This document shows, piece after piece, positions 1 through 10,614 of a DNA stretch of 64,000 nt. The first letter of the stretch is position 1. Every line of letters begins with the position of its first letter. Made by a program: the position numbers and the translations under genes. The notes under the pieces are model-generated. The model did no database searches. It saw nothing but the letters and a program-made list of their open reading frames with translations, and was not told the origin of the DNA. The DNA is from Enterobacter asburiae (GTDB lineage: Bacteria > Pseudomonadota > Gammaproteobacteria > Enterobacterales > Enterobacteriaceae), in the NCBI RefSeq assembly GCF_021440515.1, contig NZ_JAKCMV010000041.1, positions 1 through 64,000 of the forward strand. The letters are read 5' to 3'.

Positions 1-84
1 TTACAGCCGGACCAGGGTGTCGCTGTAACGCAGTTATCTATATGAAATCATTCTCATCGCTTTAAGAGAAAAATTACGGGGGAA

Positions 85-174
85 CCCTCTCCCACCGGGA
101 GAGGGCGCAAACACTAAAAACGGTAACGCCTGTTACCGTTTTGCTTTTACCTCGTAGCCGCCACCCGGCTTTTT

Positions 175-176
<2 letters not shown>
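85..176. repeat. Composite intergenic repeat block (copy 1)
   Basis: Three parts follow one another: a 9-bp inverted repeat CCCTCTCCC/GGGAGAGGG (85-105), an 11-bp hairpin built on AAAACGGTAAC (117-142), and a REP-like half ending CCACCCGGC plus a T-run. The same arrangement recurs at about 15679-15768. The block lies just downstream of the ybaK stop and probably ends transcription there. No gene is visible in 1-84. Confidence 0.7.
117..142. terminator. Hairpin terminator downstream of ybaK
   Basis: The stem AAAACGGTAAC/GTTACCGTTTT has a GCCT loop. The A and T ends of the stem make it usable on both strands. It lies 33 bases beyond the ybaK stop codon. Confidence 0.55.
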
Positions 177-855
<679 letters not shown>

Positions 856-1650
856 TTATTTCAGCAGCGACGGCAAATTTCCTTCTCCGTACAAATGCAG
901 CGCCCCGACGGCCACCACGTAGCGCCCGGCAGGCAGGGCATACAGCGCTTCTCGCCAGGCCCGGTTGCGCTCGTTCATCAGCACATCGTACAGCGACTGG
1001 CTGAAGGTGGCAGGCAGCACGGGCTTATCATCCGCAGGCGGCGACTCCAGCCACCAGCCCACCATTACCTGCAATAACCGCGCGTTGGTATGCCAGTGCG
1101 TCAGGGTGTCGTCCAGCAGCAGCAGGCCATCGTCCGGAAGCTGGCGCAGCAAATCAACCTGACTGTCCGCCCCTTCAAGCTCGATAATCGGCAGATCCTG
1201 CGCCCGGGCAACGTTGAGCAACTGGTAATCAATGCCGTATTCCCCGCGCAGGCCCAGACGCTGCGCCTGGGTCGCCTGGAGCACCATCGCAATTTGCCAC
1301 AGGGGCTGGGTTTCCAGCATCGACAGGGATAAACCGAGCTCGTCCGCCGCGCGGGTCAGCCCGGCAAGCTGGTCTTCGCTAAGACGTTCATTCAGCGGGG
1401 GAGGAATGTCCAGCCCGGCAAAGGGAGATTCGCTGCCGGAAATATCCGCTTCGACCACCAGCGCATCGGCTTTGCGCAACAGGTTGAGCAGAGCGGGCGG
1501 GAGAGGCGACATCCCGGAGGTGCCCATATGGATGCTGCCGACAAGGTGCAGATGCTGCCCGCCGGGCAGTGAAATATCGATGCCGGGCCAGGCGTAGCGA
1601 CGGGGAAACAGGGCGCGAAACGATGTTTTTATACGATTAAACAGGCTCAT
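856..1650 (-). CDS. ybaP: TraB/GumN family protein YbaP
   Basis: The 264-residue protein matches E. coli YbaP in length and order. TraB/GumN (TIKI-like) proteins are putative metalloproteases; no substrate is established for YbaP. The family motif GSIHMG is at residues 38-43, and the second conserved block, AVGALHLYGEGNL, is near the C-terminus. The frame extends to 1704, overlapping copA, but the internal ATG at 1650 agrees with the E. coli start. It sits directly downstream of copA on the same strand. Function beyond the family is not known. Confidence 0.92.
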   Translation of the reverse strand: MSLFNRIKTSFRALFPRRYAWPGIDISLPGGQHLHLVGSIHMGTSGMSPLPPALLNLLRKADALVVEADISGSESPFAGLDIPPPLNERLSEDQLAGLTRAADELGLSLSMLETQPLWQIAMVLQATQAQRLGLRGEYGIDYQLLNVARAQDLPIIELEGADSQVDLLRQLPDDGLLLLDDTLTHWHTNARLLQVMVGWWLESPPADDKPVLPATFSQSLYDVLMNERNRAWREALYALPAGRYVVAVGALHLYGEGNLPSLLK

Positions 1651-1700
1651 ACGCGCTCCATAAACGGAAAGGTTCATGCTAGCGCGTACGAGTACAAGGT

Positions 1701-4199
1701 TCAATCTTTCGGTTTAAACCGCAGCAGGCGGTTGGCGTTGCTCACCACGGTGATGGAGGAGAGCGCCATCGCCGCACCCGCCACCACCGGGTTCAGCAGC
1801 GTGCCCGTCAGCGGCCATAAGATCCCGGCGGCAATCGGAATGCCGAGAGAGTTATAGACAAAGGCCCCGAGCAGGTTTTGCTTCATGTTGCGCAACGTCG
1901 CTTTCGCGATAGACAGCGCGTCGGCTACCCCCATCAGGCTGTGGCGCATCAGGGTAATGGCGGCGGTTTCAATGGCGACATCGCTGCCGCCGCCCATCGC
2001 AATCCCCACGTCCGCCTGCGCCAGCGCCGGGGCGTCGTTAATGCCGTCGCCGACCATCGCCACCTGTCGTCCCTGGCCTTGCAGCTTTTTGATGGCATCG
2101 GCTTTGCCGTCCGGCAGCACGCCCGCAATCACCTCATCAATACCCGCCTCTTTCGCGATAGCGTTGGCGGTGGTCGGGTTATCCCCCGTCAGCATTACCA
2201 GACGATAGCCCGCGCGGTGCAGGCGCTGTAGCGCCTCGACGCTGTCCTGACGCAGCGGATCGCGAATGGCGAACAGCGCGGCGGCTTTACCGTCAACGGC
2301 CAGCAGCACCGGCGTTGCGCCCCGTGAGGCCTGCGCTTTCAGGTCATCGTCGAGCGCGGAGGTATCAATGCCGTTCTCATGCAGCAGTGCCTGGTTGCCG
2401 AGCAGCAGCGCGTGATTGTCCACGTCACCGCTTACCCCCAGCCCGCGCAGGGTGCGGAAATTATTGACCTGCGGCAGCGAAGGCTCTGCCGCTTTATCCA
2501 GAATGGCGCGCGCCAGCGGGTGGCTGGAACCCTGCTCCAGCGCGGCGGCGAGGCGCAGCGCGTCGGCTTCGCTAATGCCTGCGGTGGTAATAGCCACGAC
2601 CTGCGGTTTCCCTTCGGTCAGCGTGCCGGTTTTATCAAACACCAGCGTATCGAGAGTGCTGGCGCGTTGCAGGGCGTCGGCGTCACGAACCAGTACGCCA
2701 AATTCGGCGGCGCGACCGACGCCGGAAATAATCGACATCGGCGTTGCCAGACCCAGCGCGCAAGGGCAGGCGATAATCAGCACCGTGGTGGCAATCACCA
2801 GGGTGTACACAATCTGCGGAGCCGGGCCAAAGAAGTACCAGATAGCGGCGCTCAGCAGGGCAATACCCACCACCACCGGCACGAAAATGGCGGAGATTTT
2901 ATCGGCGAGCTGGCCGATTTCCGGTTTACTGCTCTGCGCCTGGCGCACCATGCGAATAATGCGCGACAGCGTGGTGTGGCTGCCGACGGCGCTGGCGCGA
3001 AACAGCACGCTGCCGTCCTGCACGACCGTCCCGGCATGAACCGCATCGCCTTCGGATTTCTGCTGCGGAACCGGCTCCCCGGTAAGCATGGCTTCATCCA
3101 GCCAGGCTTCTCCCTGGGTGATTTCCCCGTCAACCGGGACGCGATTCCCGGTGGTCAGGCGCAGCGTCATGCCCGGCTGCACGTCAGCCAGTGGGACGCT
3201 CTTTTCCCCGTCATCCGTGACAACGCGCGCCGTCGGCGGGGTTAAATCGAGCAATCTTTCCAGCGCCTTTGAGGAGCGCTGACGCGCCCGCGCCTCAAGC
3301 ATATGGCCGAGGTTAATCAGACCGATTATCATCGCGCTGGCTTCGTAATAAAGGTGGCGCGCCTCCATCGGGAACCACTGCGGCCAGACGTTGACGCTCA
3401 TGGAGTAGAGCCACGCCGCGCCCGTACCGAGGGCGACCAGCGTATCCATGGTCGCGGTGCGGTTTTTCAGGCTTTTCCAGGCGCTGGTATAGAAGTGACC
3501 GCCCGCGAAGACCATCACGGCGAGGGTAATCAGCCCGATCGCCAGCCACAGGGAGCGGTTGTCGTCGGTGACCATCATGTTGTCGCCGATCATTCCCCAG
3601 ACCATCACCGGGATCCCCACCAGCAGCGCGACAATCGCCTGCCAGCGGAAGCGTTTCATGGTGGCGACGGCGGTTTCCTGCTGGCGCTCGCGACGTTTGG
3701 CGTCATCTTCGATGGCCTCTGCGCCGTAGCCCGCTTTTTCAACCGCCTGCACTAAATCTGCGGCGGAGGCACTGCCCATCACCAGCGCAGTACGCTCCGC
3801 AAGATTGACCCGTGCCTGCGCGACGCCCGGTACCGCCTGCAAGGCGTTTTGTACCCGGGAAACGCAGCTGGCGCAGCTCATGCCGTTGATCAGCAGCTGT
3901 TGGCTGTCATCAATATCATCAGCTACCGGAAGCTCAGGAGTGGCCGCTGTCAGTGCTTCCGACGGGAGTGATGACTCTGCCAGCGGTTTAGCCTTTGGGT
4001 GGCTTAGCTCCGCCCCGTAACCGGCCTGTTTGATGGTCTCGATCAGCGCGTCGGCGCTGGCGCTACCGATTACCGCAGCGTGATCGATCGTCACGTCCGC
4101 GCTTTCAACGTCAGGACGCTGTTCCAGACTTTCTTTAACGCGTTTGACGCAGTGGCCGCAGGAGAGGCCGTCCAGCGTCAGATCAATGGTGTGAGACAT
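1701..4199 (-). CDS. copA: Copper-exporting P1B-type ATPase CopA
   Basis: This 832-residue inner-membrane ATPase exports Cu(I) to the periplasm. Two N-terminal heavy-metal domains carry CxxC pairs (C14/C17 and C109/C112). The actuator loop has LTGEP (about 372-376), the sixth membrane segment has the Cu-binding CPC (478-480), and the phosphorylated aspartate is D522 in DKTGT. TGDN and GDGINDAP of the ATP-binding domain follow, then the late-segment YN and MxxSS motifs. It is transcribed divergently from cueR across a promoter carrying a clear CueR site, so copper induction through CueR is expected. Length and motifs are complete. Confidence 0.98.
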   Translation of the reverse strand: MSHTIDLTLDGLSCGHCVKRVKESLEQRPDVESADVTIDHAAVIGSASADALIETIKQAGYGAELSHPKAKPLAESSLPSEALTAATPELPVADDIDDSQQLLINGMSCASCVSRVQNALQAVPGVAQARVNLAERTALVMGSASAADLVQAVEKAGYGAEAIEDDAKRRERQQETAVATMKRFRWQAIVALLVGIPVMVWGMIGDNMMVTDDNRSLWLAIGLITLAVMVFAGGHFYTSAWKSLKNRTATMDTLVALGTGAAWLYSMSVNVWPQWFPMEARHLYYEASAMIIGLINLGHMLEARARQRSSKALERLLDLTPPTARVVTDDGEKSVPLADVQPGMTLRLTTGNRVPVDGEITQGEAWLDEAMLTGEPVPQQKSEGDAVHAGTVVQDGSVLFRASAVGSHTTLSRIIRMVRQAQSSKPEIGQLADKISAIFVPVVVGIALLSAAIWYFFGPAPQIVYTLVIATTVLIIACPCALGLATPMSIISGVGRAAEFGVLVRDADALQRASTLDTLVFDKTGTLTEGKPQVVAITTAGISEADALRLAAALEQGSSHPLARAILDKAAEPSLPQVNNFRTLRGLGVSGDVDNHALLLGNQALLHENGIDTSALDDDLKAQASRGATPVLLAVDGKAAALFAIRDPLRQDSVEALQRLHRAGYRLVMLTGDNPTTANAIAKEAGIDEVIAGVLPDGKADAIKKLQGQGRQVAMVGDGINDAPALAQADVGIAMGGGSDVAIETAAITLMRHSLMGVADALSIAKATLRNMKQNLLGAFVYNSLGIPIAAGILWPLTGTLLNPVVAGAAMALSSITVVSNANRLLRFKPKD

Positions 4200-4266
4200 A
4201 ATAAAACTCCCGTATAATGACTGGTCAGTTATTGACCTTTTTAACGCTTTTCGCTAACTGTTATAA

Positions 4267-4297
4267 AGGTTAAACCTTCCATCAAGGGGAAGGTCAA
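4267..4297 (-). promoter_or_regulatory. CueR-controlled copA promoter
   Basis: On the minus strand a -35 TTGACC (4292-4297) and a -10 TAACCT (4267-4272) are 19 bp apart, the over-long spacing typical of MerR-family promoters. The spacer holds the dyad ACCTTCC/GGAAGGT (4274-4294), very close to the E. coli copA CueR box. A possible cueR promoter on the plus strand has TTGACC at 4232-4237. Confidence 0.93.
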
Positions 4298-4306
4298 GGG
4301 GGAAAT

Positions 4307-4717
4307 GTGAATATCAGTGACGTTGCGAAAAAAACCGGATTAACCAGCAAAGCGATTCGCTTTTACGAAGAGAAGGGGCTGGTCACGCCGCCGCTGCGCA
4401 GTGAAAACGGCTACCGCAGCTATACGCAGCTGCATCTCGACGAGCTGACGCTGCTGCGCCAGGCCCGGCAGGTGGGGTTTAATCTGGAAGAGTGCGGCGA
4501 GCTGGTGCAGCTGTTTAACGATCCGAAGCGCCACAGCGCGGACGTTAAAAAACGCACGCTGGAAAAAGTGGCGGAAATCGAACGCCACATTGCCGAGCTA
4601 CAGGAGATGCGCACCCAGCTGCTGTCCCTGGCGGCGTCCTGTCCGGGCGATGACAGCGCCGACTGCCCGATTATCGACAATCTTTCCGGCTGCTGCCACC
4701 GCAAGGCCCACGCTTAA
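4307..4717 (+). CDS. cueR: Copper-responsive MerR-family regulator CueR
   Basis: The 136-residue activator senses cytoplasmic Cu(I) and turns on copA (and cueO elsewhere). An N-terminal MerR winged helix ([20 protein letters not shown]) is followed by a coiled coil and a metal loop with C112 and C120, the two Cu ligands, separated by seven residues as in E. coli. A CC pair occurs near the C-terminus. The start codon is GTG at 4307, preceded by AAGGGGGA; that ribosome site overlaps the copA -35 on the other strand. Its stop overlaps the convergent ybbJ stop by 4 bases. Confidence 0.97.
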   Translation: MNISDVAKKTGLTSKAIRFYEEKGLVTPPLRSENGYRSYTQLHLDELTLLRQARQVGFNLEECGELVQLFNDPKRHSADVKKRTLEKVAEIERHIAELQEMRTQLLSLAASCPGDDSADCPIIDNLSGCCHRKAHA

Positions 4718-5166
4718 CGGGCTTTCACCCGCAGGGTGATCCCCTCTACCGCAATGACCTCTACCCGCGTCCCCGCGCTGAGGTCATCGTCTGCGACTAC
4801 CGGCCAGGAGCTGTCCCCCACGCGCATGTGGCCGCGCCCGTTAACCAGCGTAGTATCCAGCGTAAAGTGCTTACCGATAATCTGCTGCCCGCGCTGGTTA
4901 AGATACGCGTCGGCGGGTTTTTGCTCCTTCACCTGGCGGTTCAGCCAGCGCCACCACAGCCACGCGGCCACCAGCGTCAGCACCGCAAACATCGCCCCCT
5001 GCCACGCCCAGTCGAGGGGCAGCAGCCAGACGATCAGCCCGGTTAACACTGCCGCGACGCCGCTCCAGAGCAAATAGCCGTTGCCGCCGAGCATCTCGGC
5101 GGCCAGCAGCAGGCCGCCAAGACTCAGCCAGAAGGCATGAGGATGTGCGACGATGAGTTCAATCAT
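4714..5166 (-). CDS. ybbJ: NfeD-like membrane protein YbbJ
   Basis: The 150-residue protein has N-terminal hydrophobic segments (about residues 10-75) followed by a soluble beta-rich domain of the NfeD/OB-fold type. NfeD-like proteins are routinely encoded beside SPFH/stomatin proteins and are thought to help organise membrane microdomains. Its start overlaps the qmcA stop by 4 bases, so the pair is translationally coupled. Molecular function is not established. Confidence 0.93.
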   Translation of the reverse strand: MIELIVAHPHAFWLSLGGLLLAAEMLGGNGYLLWSGVAAVLTGLIVWLLPLDWAWQGAMFAVLTLVAAWLWWRWLNRQVKEQKPADAYLNQRGQQIIGKHFTLDTTLVNGRGHMRVGDSSWPVVADDDLSAGTRVEVIAVEGITLRVKAR

Positions 5167-6077
5167 TTTCTGCGCTCGTTTCCGCTGTCTTTGATCAGTT
5201 CAGAGATACCGGCAATCGACCCCATCAGGCTGCTGGCATCGAGCGGCATCATCACCACTTTGCTGTTGTTCGCAGAGCCGATCTCTTTCAGGGCATCGGT
5301 ATATTTCTGCGCGACGAAGTAGTTCACGGCCTGAATATCCCCGGCGGCAATCGCTTCGGACACCATCTGGGTCGCGCGGGCTTCCGCCTCTGCCGAACGT
5401 TCACGGGCTTCGGCTTGCAGGAAGGCGGACTGGCGCTCCCCTTCGGCTTTGAGGATCTGCGACTGTTTTTCCCCTTCGGCCTTCAGGATCTCCGCCTGAC
5501 GCACGCCTTCGGCCTCAAGAATATAGGCGCGCTTGGTACGCTCGGCTTTCATCTGGGCGTTCATGGAGGCGATCAGCTCCGCCGGTGGGCGCACGTCGCG
5601 GATCTCAATACGGGTGACTTTGATCCCCCACGGGTTCGTCGCCTGATCGACGATGTGCAGCAGGCGGGTGTTAATGCTGTCGCGCTGTGAGAGCATCTCG
5701 TCCAGCTCCATTGAGCCTAATACCGTGCGTATGTTTGTCATCGTGAGGTTCACGATAGCGAGTTCGAGGTTGCTGACCTCATAGGCGGCCTTTGGCGCGT
5801 CGATCACCTGAATAAAACAGACCGCATCGATGGTGACGTTGGCGTTGTCCTTGGAGATCACTTCCTGGGAAGGAATATCCAGCACCTGCTCCATCATGTT
5901 GATTTTACGACCGATCCGGTCCATGAAGGGGACGATAAGGCTCAGGCCAGGCTGAAGCGTTTTGGTGTAGCGGCCAAAGCGTTCGACGGTCCACTGATAG
6001 CCCTGCGGAACAATTTTGACGCCCGCGCCAACGATAACCAGCGCGACGAAGATAAGGACAGGAATAACGATGAGCAT
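5163..6077 (-). CDS. qmcA: SPFH/stomatin-family protein QmcA
   Basis: The 304-residue protein matches E. coli QmcA almost throughout. One N-terminal membrane anchor (about 2-20) is followed by an SPFH/band-7 domain and a long charged helical region with repeated EAEGx[10 protein letters not shown] units that should form a coiled coil. QmcA is an inner-membrane flotillin-like protein, recovered in E. coli as a multicopy suppressor of an htpX ftsH double mutant. It is first in a two-gene unit with ybbJ. The tract 6078-6213 between it and the orphan gene shows no clear signal. Confidence 0.96.
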   Translation of the reverse strand: MLIVIPVLIFVALVIVGAGVKIVPQGYQWTVERFGRYTKTLQPGLSLIVPFMDRIGRKINMMEQVLDIPSQEVISKDNANVTIDAVCFIQVIDAPKAAYEVSNLELAIVNLTMTNIRTVLGSMELDEMLSQRDSINTRLLHIVDQATNPWGIKVTRIEIRDVRPPAELIASMNAQMKAERTKRAYILEAEGVRQAEILKAEGEKQSQILKAEGERQSAFLQAEARERSAEAEARATQMVSEAIAAGDIQAVNYFVAQKYTDALKEIGSANNSKVVMMPLDASSLMGSIAGISELIKDSGNERRK

Positions 6078-6213
6078 AAAACCTCCTGTTTTGAATGCTG
6101 CAAAGAGAAACTGCGGGAGTGTTAGCCGTAAGTATATCGGCTATCGCTCAGAAATTCGCCCCTGTAAAGAGGTGGGAAACGGACTGCCCCGCCCAATGAG
6201 CAGGGCATAAAGG

Positions 6214-7068
6214 CTAGTCTTCGGAATGGGTATAGCTGAAATCGGTAATGAACCCGTCACCCGCCTCGGCGATGGCGCGGGAAAGTCCCTGATAATAATT
6301 TTCCAGCCCGATGGCCTCGATCTGCTGGATCTGCTCGCGAATAGGGGCGCAGAACAGCACCGCGTTCCCCGCTTCCACGCGTTTGTTGTTGGGCGGGAGA
6401 TCGCCTGCAATGGCTTTAAACCAGGTTCGGATCCCCTGCTTTAAGTTGTTCGGCGCTTTGGCCAGATTATCGATCCCGGTCAGGACTTGCAGGGTCGGGA
6501 ACTCGTCGGCGAAAACGGCGGTTTTCATGCGATCGAAGAACTGGCTGAATAGCTCGAAGGATCCGAGATCGGTCACGCGCGGTTTGGTGGTTTTGCCGTT
6601 CTTGTTGCCAATTTTACTGGTGGTGTAGGCCGGTGACGGCACCGCATTGAACTTCTCCAGTTCCAGCCCGAACAGCAGATTACAGTGGGCGCGACGCTCT
6701 TTAAGCGGGTAGGAGAGAAGCACATCAATAAACTGGGTCGCTTTTACATCCGCGAGGTCATGGTTGATAAGCCACTGGGTGCGGGAAAACTCGGCCGGAG
6801 ACACAAACCAGGCGGGCACCTCGGTGAAGCGTCTGGATTTCCCTTTACCATCAAATTCAAGGAACTCAGAACCATTATTAAAGGCGAAATAGCAATTTTT
6901 AAAACTGCCAATAGTGGTATTGACGATAAGCGCTTTCTTCACAAAATCGACGACTTCTGCACCGATGACAAAACGTGTGAGTTCCGAGGTTTTGATGACT
7001 TCCATTAATGTTTCCACATCAGGAACGCCTGGCTTAAGGGAAGGGAACTCATAAAAGATATGTGTCAT
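6214..7068 (-). CDS. Hypothetical protein, unrecognised family
   Basis: This 284-residue protein is not recognised. It has no signal peptide, no membrane segment and no familiar catalytic motif; it looks soluble and cytoplasmic. The C-terminal half has a basic, glycine/lysine-rich stretch (GNKNGKTTKPR) that may be a loop, and the end is acidic. The ATG at 7068 is preceded by AGGAAG (7077-7082). It sits alone between qmcA and fetAB, where E. coli K-12 has no equivalent, so it is probably an accessory gene. It has its own intergenic regions on both sides. A phage or strain-specific origin is possible but not shown. Confidence 0.6.
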   Translation of the reverse strand: MTHIFYEFPSLKPGVPDVETLMEVIKTSELTRFVIGAEVVDFVKKALIVNTTIGSFKNCYFAFNNGSEFLEFDGKGKSRRFTEVPAWFVSPAEFSRTQWLINHDLADVKATQFIDVLLSYPLKERRAHCNLLFGLELEKFNAVPSPAYTTSKIGNKNGKTTKPRVTDLGSFELFSQFFDRMKTAVFADEFPTLQVLTGIDNLAKAPNNLKQGIRTWFKAIAGDLPPNNKRVEAGNAVLFCAPIREQIQQIEAIGLENYYQGLSRAIAEAGDGFITDFSYTHSED

Positions 7069-7410
7069 GTTGCATACTTCCTATAATTATAAGAATGACA
7101 TATTGCTGGCGAAAAATTCTAACACTACTCACTGCCTGAGGCCATGCGCCCCCGTGGTGAGAAAACCGGCGAGATCACAAATGGAAGAAATACGTTACTT
7201 TTTAATGTCAATATGTCAAACCTTGTTGACATCATGAAGACTATTATTTTTAAACACTATGTGTCTTTTGAGTGTTTTGATGGCGTTAACGTTAAACACT
7301 TAAGTAAGTCTGATGGAAGAAACGTAAAAAGATAAGCCGCAGATATTGAGGACTTATTCAATAAGCCGCGCGCATAATAGCGCTTCTGGGATGCAGTGAC
7401 TGGAAATACG
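7069..7410. other. AT-rich intergenic region upstream of fetAB
   Basis: About 340 bases separate the divergent orphan gene and fetA. They are clearly richer in A+T than the flanking genes. A candidate promoter for fetA has TTGACA at 7226-7231 and a weak TTTAAA 17 bases later. A 63-codon open frame at 7144-7335 has no good ribosome site and no recognisable product, so it is not called. Confidence 0.4.
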
Positions 7411-8088
7411 ATGAGTGATAAAAACATTATTTTGCATATCAAGGATGTAGGCTATCGCGTTGGCGAAAACAGGATCCTTGAACACGTCAACTTTTGCCTT
7501 TCGCCGGGTGAGTTCAAGCTGATCACCGGCCCGTCAGGCTGTGGCAAGAGCACATTACTTAAGATCGTGGCCTCGCTGCTTAGCCCAACGGAGGGTTGCG
7601 TGCTGTTCGAGGGCGAGGACATCAGCACGCTTTCGCCGGAGCGCTATCGCCAGCAGGTCTCGTATTCGGTGCAAACGCCTTCGCTGTTCGGCAACACGGT
7701 CTACGACAACCTTATTTTTCCCTGGCAGATCCGCCAGAAAACCCCGGAGCCTGAGAAGTTTATCGACGATCTGGCCCGCTTTGGGCTCTCTCAGGAGACG
7801 CTTACCAAAGCCGTTAACGAGCTGTCCGGCGGCGAAAAGCAGCGCGTTTCCCTGATCCGAAACCTTCAGTTTTTACCGAAGGTTCTGCTGCTGGACGAAG
7901 TCACCAGCGCGCTGGACGAGCACAACAAGCAGAACGTGAACGAGATAATTCACCGCTACGCGCGCGAGCAAAATATTGCCGTGCTGTGGGTGACGCACGA
8001 TTCAAACGAAATTAGCCATGCGGATGACGTCATCAGGCTTCAGGTGCAGGGCGGAAAAATGCAGGAGGCAGACCGTGGACGGGCATAA
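7411..8088 (+). CDS. fetA: Iron efflux ABC transporter ATP-binding subunit FetA
   Basis: The 225-residue ATPase equals E. coli FetA (YbbL) in length. FetAB exports iron and raises resistance to oxidative stress. Walker A GPSGCGKST is at 40-48, the signature LSGGEKQR at 138-145, and Walker B LLLDE near 159-163, with the switch histidine in WVTHD. The ATG at 7411 is preferred over the GTG at 7396 because it matches the family N-terminus. Its 3' end overlaps fetB by 14 bases. Confidence 0.95.
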   Translation: MSDKNIILHIKDVGYRVGENRILEHVNFCLSPGEFKLITGPSGCGKSTLLKIVASLLSPTEGCVLFEGEDISTLSPERYRQQVSYSVQTPSLFGNTVYDNLIFPWQIRQKTPEPEKFIDDLARFGLSQETLTKAVNELSGGEKQRVSLIRNLQFLPKVLLLDEVTSALDEHNKQNVNEIIHRYAREQNIAVLWVTHDSNEISHADDVIRLQVQGGKMQEADRGRA

Positions 8089-8857
8089 CATCACCAACGA
8101 ATCGCTGGCGTTTTCAATGGTGCTGGTGCTGGTGGCGATTCTGATCAGCTACCGCGAAAAGCTGGGGCTGGAGAAGGATATCGTCTGGAGCATCTGCCGG
8201 GCGGTGGTTCAGCTCATTATTGTCGGCTACGTGCTGAAGTATATTTTCAACGTCAACCACGCGGTGTTAACGCTGCTGATGGTGCTGTTTATCTGCTTCA
8301 ACGCCGCCTGGAACGCGCAAAAGCGCAGTAAGTACATCGATAAGGCGTTTATTTCGTCGTTTATTGCCATTACCACCGGCACGGCGCTCACGCTTACCGT
8401 GCTGGTGCTTTCTGGCTCTATTGAGTTCGCGCCGATGCAGGTGATCCCGATTTCCGGGATGATCGCCGGGAACGCGATGGTGGCGGTCGGGCTGTGCTAC
8501 AACAATCTCGGCCAGCGCTTTAGCAGCGAACAGCAGCAGATCCAGGAGAAGCTCAGCCTGGGCGCCACGCCGAAGATGGCCTCGGCCCGGCTTATCCGCG
8601 AGAGCATTCGCTCTTCGCTGATCCCAACGGTGGATTCGGCGAAAACGGTCGGGCTGGTAAGCCTGCCGGGAATGATGTCGGGGCTGATTTTTGCGGGGAT
8701 CGATCCGGTAAAAGCGATTAAGTATCAGATTATGGTGACCTTTATGCTACTCTCAACGGCGAGCCTGTCGACCATTATTGCCTGCTATTTGACCTATCGG
8801 AAGTTCTACAATTCCCGACATCAGCTGGTGGTGACGCAGTTGAAACAAACGAAATGA
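8075..8857 (+). CDS. fetB: Iron efflux ABC transporter permease FetB
   Basis: This inner-membrane permease of about 260 residues (UPF0014 family) partners FetA. Several hydrophobic helices alternate with a conserved cytoplasmic loop containing EKLSLGATP and the IPTVDSAKTVGLVSLPGMM block typical of the family. The frame is open back to 8018, but GTG at 8075 is chosen: AGGAGG lies at 8063-8068, 6 bases away, and the next residues DGHNITNESLA match the E. coli start region. Translation is coupled to fetA. A REP-type hairpin follows. Confidence 0.94.
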   Translation: MDGHNITNESLAFSMVLVLVAILISYREKLGLEKDIVWSICRAVVQLIIVGYVLKYIFNVNHAVLTLLMVLFICFNAAWNAQKRSKYIDKAFISSFIAITTGTALTLTVLVLSGSIEFAPMQVIPISGMIAGNAMVAVGLCYNNLGQRFSSEQQQIQEKLSLGATPKMASARLIRESIRSSLIPTVDSAKTVGLVSLPGMMSGLIFAGIDPVKAIKYQIMVTFMLLSTASLSTIIACYLTYRKFYNSRHQLVVTQLKQTK

Positions 8858-8873
8858 AGTGAAGTAGGTTTTG

Positions 8874-8910
8874 TAGGCCCGGTAAGCGCAAGCGCCACCG
8901 GGCTTTTTTA

Positions 8911-8911
<1 letters not shown>
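8874..8911. repeat. REP-like palindrome / terminator between fetB and cnoX
   Basis: The imperfect palindrome has arms GCCCGGT (8877-8883) and ACCGGGC (8897-8903), followed by a T-run. It lies between the convergent fetB and cnoX genes and could end transcription on the plus strand. Confidence 0.75.
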
Positions 8912-9768
<857 letters not shown>

Positions 9769-9824
9769 TCATTCTCTGTTTATCAGTTTGTTCTTACATG
9801 GGGGATAAGCCGCGAGGCTTCAAC

Positions 9825-10595
9825 TCAACCCTGTAAAATTTTGTCCATCATCCGGCCAGGCAGCAGGCGTTTCAGCCAGCCTACCGCGTGAGTCACCAGC
9901 GTGACCGGATAACGCATTTTCGGACGATCGCTTTCAAAAGCATGGCGCACTTTGGCGACAACCGCTTCCGGCCCGAGGGTAAAACGTGCGGCAATGCCGG
10001 GATTTTCAACCGGTTTATCCGCCTGCGTCTGGTTAACGTTCTCGGTGAAGCGGGTGCGGATTGGGCCAGGCTCAATCAGGCTGACGTTGATCCCGCTGTG
10101 GCGCAGCTCCATGCGCAGGGCGTCGGACCAGGCCTCGAGCGCATATTTGCTGGCGGCATAGGCGCCACGGCCCGGCGTCGAGATAAGCCCCATCACGGAG
10201 GAGGTCATCACGATCCGCCCCTCGCCGTGGGGGAGCATGGCGGGCAGTAAGCGCATGGTGAGCTGATGCACGCCGAAGAAATTGGACGAGAACTGCTGCT
10301 CCAGCTGGTCGCGGGAGAGGGTTTGCAGCGGGCCGTAAACGCCGTAGCCCGCGTTGTTGAAAAGACCGTATAAACGGTTGTCGGTCAGAGCGATGACCTT
10401 ATCAGCCGCCTGCTCTACGCTTTCGGGGGAGTCCAGATCCAGCTGCACGCCGGTAAAACCCATCCCGTTCATGCGCTCGACGTCTTCGGGTTTGCGGCAG
10501 GCCGCCAGAACCCAAAATCCCTGCCGTTTTAACTCAAGGGCGCTTTCAAGGCCAATTCCGCTGGAACATCCTGTTATTAAGACCGATTTTTGCAT
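9825..10595 (-). CDS. ybbO: Short-chain dehydrogenase/reductase YbbO
   Basis: The 256-residue cytoplasmic SDR has the nucleotide motif TGCSSGIG (8-15), NNAG (80-83), catalytic serines near 132-133 and the YxxxK pair Y146/K150. E. coli YbbO is an NADP-dependent aldehyde reductase with broad substrate range. The hydrophobic C-terminal tail (residues near 240) suggests loose membrane association. It lies between cnoX and tesA, all on the minus strand, about 20 bases downstream of the tesA stop. Confidence 0.93.
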   Translation of the reverse strand: MQKSVLITGCSSGIGLESALELKRQGFWVLAACRKPEDVERMNGMGFTGVQLDLDSPESVEQAADKVIALTDNRLYGLFNNAGYGVYGPLQTLSRDQLEQQFSSNFFGVHQLTMRLLPAMLPHGEGRIVMTSSVMGLISTPGRGAYAASKYALEAWSDALRMELRHSGINVSLIEPGPIRTRFTENVNQTQADKPVENPGIAARFTLGPEAVVAKVRHAFESDRPKMRYPVTLVTHAVGWLKRLLPGRMMDKILQG

Positions 10596-10614
10596 AACTT
10601 TACCTGTCAGGATC

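Noticed and set aside
7144..7335. 63-codon open frame between the orphan gene and fetA
   Set aside because: It lacks a good ribosome site and any recognisable pattern, and lies in AT-rich regulatory DNA.
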